Assembly: GCF_004340665.1 (NCBI RefSeq)
Contig: NZ_SLWO01000004.1
Span: forward strand, 434,001-498,000
DNA: 64,000 bases
Reading direction: 5' to 3'
From: Pedobacter psychrotolerans
GTDB lineage: Bacteria; Bacteroidota; Bacteroidia; Sphingobacteriales; Sphingobacteriaceae
The notes beneath the pieces are model-generated. The model did no database searches. It worked only from the letters and a program-made list of their open reading frames with translations, and was not told the DNA's origin. Position numbers and translations under genes: made by a program. This document shows, one piece after another, positions 60,539-64,000 of this stretch (the first letter of the stretch is position 1; every line of letters starts with the position of its first letter).

Positions 60539-61597
60539 CTAATCCGGCTTTTCGTTATTGTAGATTTTCAATACTTCATCCGCAGTTAAAGCCTTATTGT
60601 AGTACCTGATATCATCCATAGATCCTTTGAAAAAAGCAGCACTCGAGAAATAAAACGGACTGGTTTTATCCGTAAAACTCAATATGCCTTTAGGAAGAAT
60701 TTGCCCGATCGCTAAATTTACCGGAGTGGTCAGTGCAAAGGCAGTACCTGCAGCACTTTCAGATCTGGTTTGAACACCATCTACATAAAAGGTAATTGCG
60801 CCGTTCCCCGCCGTAACCACAGCATGATGCCAGGCTCCAACTTCCATTTTTCCTGGATTACTGTCCCTATCATAAGTAGCCGCAGGGGTTTTCAGCGTCA
60901 TAAATAGAAAATTATCAGATTGAAGCTGGAATTTAAAACCATTCCATTTATTCAAAGACAGCAGATAATTATCAGCAAAAGCTTCCTTAACATTGATCCA
61001 GAGGCTAATACTCAACACCTGCGGATTAAGGGCTGCACTATATGGAACCTCAATATAAGCACCCTGATCAAAAGCATAGGCATTACCTGTCTGGCCAAAG
61101 CGATCGGTTGTTGCAACTGGCAAAATTCCACCATCACGGTGATTATCAGCTGTTCCGATAATTCCTGTCATTAAAGTTCCATCATGACCATTACCAGTAG
61201 CATCTGCTGTATTACCTTTAAAAAGCCATTTCGCAACCAGATTGGATGCTGCAACTTCTTCAATTTTTCTGGCACCAAACGCAGTTGCCGCCCGCCTTAA
61301 ATTGGCTAAGGCGTTATTCACTTCCTCCTGCGTATATGCGCCTGAGCTAACTGCACTGGCCAGATCAATAGCAGATTTAAGTTGAACCCGTGCTTGTTTA
61401 GGATACTGACCAATATCATGTCCTTCCGCACTTTGATTATACACCTGCTTTACAGAATCAGTAAGTTGCGTGAGGCTTGATTTGTTAGCTGTATAATCTG
61501 GCAGATTGGCATCATCTTTACAAGATGTAAAAATCGCAACAGCCAGCAATAAATAAAACGGGAATTTAAGCGATGATTTATAATTTTTAAAATTCAT
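60539..61597 (-). CDS. LamG-domain lipoprotein of a glycan-use locus
   Basis: 352 residues from ATG 61597. Lipobox AIFTSC. A FIVAR/coiled region follows (LTQLTDSVKQVYNQSAEGHD, QARVQLKSAIDLASAV), then a LamG/concanavalin-like domain (from about 125): NLVAKWLFKGNTADATGNGH, YIEVPYSAALNPQVLSISLW, ITFYVDGVQTRSES and MDDIRYYNKALTADEVLKIY. A surface carbohydrate-binding protein, 10 bp after the SusD gene, so the same operon. It does not carry catalytic motifs I can see. Confidence 0.85.
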   Translation of the reverse strand: MNFKNYKSSLKFPFYLLLAVAIFTSCKDDANLPDYTANKSSLTQLTDSVKQVYNQSAEGHDIGQYPKQARVQLKSAIDLASAVSSGAYTQEEVNNALANLRRAATAFGARKIEEVAASNLVAKWLFKGNTADATGNGHDGTLMTGIIGTADNHRDGGILPVATTDRFGQTGNAYAFDQGAYIEVPYSAALNPQVLSISLWINVKEAFADNYLLSLNKWNGFKFQLQSDNFLFMTLKTPAATYDRDSNPGKMEVGAWHHAVVTAGNGAITFYVDGVQTRSESAAGTAFALTTPVNLAIGQILPKGILSFTDKTSPFYFSSAAFFKGSMDDIRYYNKALTADEVLKIYNNEKPD

Positions 61598-61607
61598 TTT
61601 AATGGCA

Positions 61608-63065
61608 TTAAAGTTTACCGTTAGCATTTAATTCCGTTTGAGGAATTGGAAAAAACCGGTTATTTGTATAATTAAAATTCGGTGATCCGGGCTTCATTGC
61701 AGCATCGGCATAGGCCTGACCATAACGGATGACATCAAAGAAACGTTGAAACTCCAGAGCAAGTTCTGAACGTCTTTCCCTGCGGATGACATCTCTTAAA
61801 TCTGACTGGTTCACCACGGTTATCGCAGCGAGCAGATCAGCCGGAGGCGTACCATCATAATTTTTTCTTGCCCTTTCCCGCACCTTATTGAGTGGCACTA
61901 AGGCAGCGGCAGATTGACCTGATTCGTTCAATGCCTCAGCCTTAATGAGCAATAAATCTGCAAAACGCAAAGCTTCGTAATTCAGGTTGCCATCGTTTTT
62001 AGTCGTGGTGGGTACCTCGCTCACTGGCTGAATATGCTTTTTAGAAAGGTAACCAGTACTGCTCCATGAAGGATCAAAAGTACTATCATAATAAGGTTTG
62101 CCTGCCCTTTCAATGGTAAGATCGAGCCGTGGATCATTCGCTTCAAAATTATTCACCAGACTTTGCGTAGGAAAAAAAGTGCCTGCACCATTTAAAGAAC
62201 GAGGCGCAAACCAATAATTTAAGGAATTTCCCTGCGAAGGTTGCGATCCACGGACGTGCCACACCGAAAATATTACCTCACTATTGGTTTTGGCAGATGC
62301 ATTGAAATTATCTGCAAAGCGGTCAGTTAAGGCATAACCTAAAGCTTCTACTTGCTCACTGTATTGAATGGCCTGGGCATATTTCTGTTGAAAAAGAGAT
62401 GCCTTTGCCAATAAAGCCAATGCAGCACCTTTGGTTGCCCTCCCCTGATCAGTATTTGAATCCCATTTTTGCGGTAAACCAGCGGCAGCTTCCGTCAGGT
62501 CTTTTTCAATCTGGGTGTACACTTGCGCCTGTGGTGATGCAGCCAGCGCAGCATCTGCGAGCGTACTCACTTTTAAGCGCAACGGAATATTACCGTAAAA
62601 ATTGGTCAGCATGAAATAGTAGTAGGCCCTAAGAAATTTCGCCTGAGAAAGTAATTGTGTTCTGGCTGTTTCAGAGATGTTGGCATTATCAGCCGTAAGC
62701 CCATCTGTAATTACGTTGCAACGATTAATGCCATCGTAATACCTCGCCCATAAAGATTGCACAGCAGCGTTTCCTGGCAGGATATTGTACAGATCAATCG
62801 CAGTGTAGTCCGCCTGCTCACCTGCATTGCCTCCAATAACAACATCATCAGTAGCCACGTCGCCCAATACCCAAACAGGATTGCTCGAAGCATCGGTAAA
62901 TGTAAGCGGAATATAAGCCGCGTTAACAGCAGTTTTTGCTGTAGCTTCATTGCTGAACAGATCGGCATCTGAGTAATAACCCAGTGCAGGCTGATCCAAA
63001 AATTTCTTGCACCCTGTTACAGAAATCAGGCAAATGGCAAGAGAAAGTATATATAATTTTTTCAT
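61608..63065 (-). CDS. SusD/RagB-like surface lipoprotein
   Basis: 485 residues from ATG 63065 (signal MKKLYILSLAICLISVTGC, lipobox Cys19). SusD hallmarks: FLDQPALGYYSDADLFSNEA, FLRAYYYFMLTNFYGNIPLR, KGAALALLAKASLFQQKYAQ, ALRFADLLLIKAEALNESGQ, IRRERRSELALEFQRFFDVI and RFFPIPQTELNANG. It pairs with the SusC gene that ends 4 bp upstream. The glycan is unknown. Confidence 0.93.
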   Translation of the reverse strand: MKKLYILSLAICLISVTGCKKFLDQPALGYYSDADLFSNEATAKTAVNAAYIPLTFTDASSNPVWVLGDVATDDVVIGGNAGEQADYTAIDLYNILPGNAAVQSLWARYYDGINRCNVITDGLTADNANISETARTQLLSQAKFLRAYYYFMLTNFYGNIPLRLKVSTLADAALAASPQAQVYTQIEKDLTEAAAGLPQKWDSNTDQGRATKGAALALLAKASLFQQKYAQAIQYSEQVEALGYALTDRFADNFNASAKTNSEVIFSVWHVRGSQPSQGNSLNYWFAPRSLNGAGTFFPTQSLVNNFEANDPRLDLTIERAGKPYYDSTFDPSWSSTGYLSKKHIQPVSEVPTTTKNDGNLNYEALRFADLLLIKAEALNESGQSAAALVPLNKVRERARKNYDGTPPADLLAAITVVNQSDLRDVIRRERRSELALEFQRFFDVIRYGQAYADAAMKPGSPNFNYTNNRFFPIPQTELNANGKL

Positions 63066-63069
63066 CAGA

Positions 63070-64000
63070 TTAGAAGTTAAGGTTAAGACCAAGCGTGTAA
63101 ACTCTAGCCGAAGGATAAGTTCCCCAGTCGATACCAACGGCTCTTACGCCATCGCCCTGACCATTGCTACTGGTATAAATCTCCGGATCGAGGCCAGTAT
63201 ATTTAGTAAAGGTTAAAAGATTTTGTCCGCTCACATAAATGCGCATCGATGCTATTTTCAAAGCAGAAAGTACTTTCGGACTCAAACTATAGCCAATTTG
63301 CAGGTTTTTTAACCTTAAATATGAGCCATCTTCCAGGAATCGTGTTGATGGTCTTTTATTATTGGTAGAAGAAGCAGAACTCCAGGTTAGGCGGGGAAAT
63401 TGATTGGTACTCCCTTCTCCATTCCAGCTGCCTGTAGCCACACGTTCGGTAATATTAAAGGCACGATAGAATCCTTCAGTATCTGTTGCCACCTGGTTAT
63501 ACAACTTATTGCCATATGCCCCCTGGAAGAATACACTCAGGTCAAACTGCTTAAACTTCAGGTTTCCAGTAAAGCCATAGGTTAGTTTCGGGATAGGACT
63601 TCCTGCAAACTCACGGTCCTTTTCATCAATAATACCATCGCCATTGCTATCTTTATACTTCACATCACCAGGCTGAATGCCTGTACCTTGGTAAGCGTGT
63701 GTAAAAATATCCAGGTCGTTCTGGAAAATCCCTTCCATAGGCAGTAAATAAAATGCGCCAATGGGTTGCCCTACAGCGGTAAGTGTAGCATAATATTCAT
63801 TATCAATTCTTCCACCCACAATCGACGATCCAGCCAGCGAAAGCACTTTATTTTTTAGGGTAGCCATATTTCCGGATACATCATAACTCCAGTTTTCAGA
63901 AATCTGATCGCGATAAGAAATTTGAAGTTCAAGTCCTTGATTACGCACTTTACCAGCATTTACGTACGGACTTCCACCTCCGCCTGCACTTGGTGGCAAA
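63070..64000 (-). CDS. SusC-like TonB-dependent receptor, 3' part only
   Basis: The reading frame is open to the window edge; only the C-terminal ~310 residues of a roughly 1000-residue protein are seen, all from the barrel. Typical text: NAGKVRNQGLELQISYRDQI, GDVKYKDSNGDGIIDEKDRE (calcium-binding-like DSNGDGIID loop), GSPIPKLTYGFTGNLKFKQF, SVFFQGAYGNKLYNQVA, LRLKNLQIGYSLSPKVL and the terminal VYTLGLNLNF. It imports a glycan with the SusD and LamG proteins downstream. Confidence 0.9.
   Translation of the reverse strand, partial: LPPSAGGGGSPYVNAGKVRNQGLELQISYRDQISENWSYDVSGNMATLKNKVLSLAGSSIVGGRIDNEYYATLTAVGQPIGAFYLLPMEGIFQNDLDIFTHAYQGTGIQPGDVKYKDSNGDGIIDEKDREFAGSPIPKLTYGFTGNLKFKQFDLSVFFQGAYGNKLYNQVATDTEGFYRAFNITERVATGSWNGEGSTNQFPRLTWSSASSTNNKRPSTRFLEDGSYLRLKNLQIGYSLSPKVLSALKIASMRIYVSGQNLLTFTKYTGLDPEIYTSSNGQGDGVRAVGIDWGTYPSARVYTLGLNLNF

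Overview
The window is chromosomal DNA from a Bacteroidota bacterium, most likely Sphingobacteriaceae and probably Pedobacter or a close relative. The evidence is two SusC/SusD pairs, PorP/SprF and gliding-motility C-terminal (type IX secretion) proteins, a fused alpha-beta 2-oxoacid dehydrogenase E1, a DAHP synthase fused to chorismate mutase, ECF sigma/FecR signalling, a tmRNA whose tag reads GENTYALAA, low G+C, few Shine-Dalgarno sequences, and many promoters of the Bacteroidota type (-33 TTTG, -7 TAnnTTTG). The genus is inferred from gene content only; no 16S gene is present.

Layout. 0-0.6 kb: 3' part of a uridine-kinase-like gene. 0.8-10.4 kb: a trehalose-use locus with a LacI regulator, a 32-bp perfect palindrome, a truncated MFS transporter, SusC, SusD, a secreted GH37 trehalase and an AraC regulator. 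11-13.4 kb: a small protein, a HAD hydrolase, a tandem palindromic repeat and proline dehydrogenase. 13.5-21.6 kb: the aromatic amino-acid cluster (aroB, pheA, DAHP synthase/chorismate mutase, aroA, aroC), with a sterol-desaturase-family gene and a type II toxin-antitoxin pair inside it. A Phe/Tyr-rich leader peptide and attenuator precede pheA. 21.7-30.6 kb: a DUF1684 protein, a LytTR regulator and a convergent TPR histidine kinase, the E1 enzyme, a DUF1573 protein, an aminotransferase and tmRNA.

30.6-39.1 kb is gene-poor and decaying. It holds an NmrA-type reductase, a broken AraC regulator, a remnant of a LysR gene end, an OmpA lipoprotein, a histidine kinase with an internal deletion and a flavin-reductase-like fragment. 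39.1-46.1 kb is a signalling region. It contains an unrecognised protein, a GAF/H-box/PAS protein without an ATPase domain next to a single-domain response regulator, and a four-gene ECF sigma/FecR locus whose STN-domain receptor carries an array of 16-residue GIQLAGIxN repeats instead of a TonB-dependent barrel.

46.4-60.3 kb carries two similar stress or detoxification cassettes. Each joins a Crp/Fnr-type regulator, an alpha/beta hydrolase and a Rossmann reductase, and they share a TACCAnnTGGTA operator. A LysR regulator with a third hydrolase follows. Between the cassettes lies a four-gene surface operon (IgGFc-binding-like adhesin, two smaller secreted proteins, PorP/SprF). 60.5-64 kb: the end of a second SusC/SusD locus with a LamG lipoprotein.

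The two most notable items are the pheA attenuator, whose alternative hairpins can be drawn base by base, and the ECF sigma/FecR locus with the unusual STN-repeat protein. No complete insertion sequence, CRISPR array, rRNA or tRNA gene was seen. At least four families of short palindromic intergenic repeats are present.
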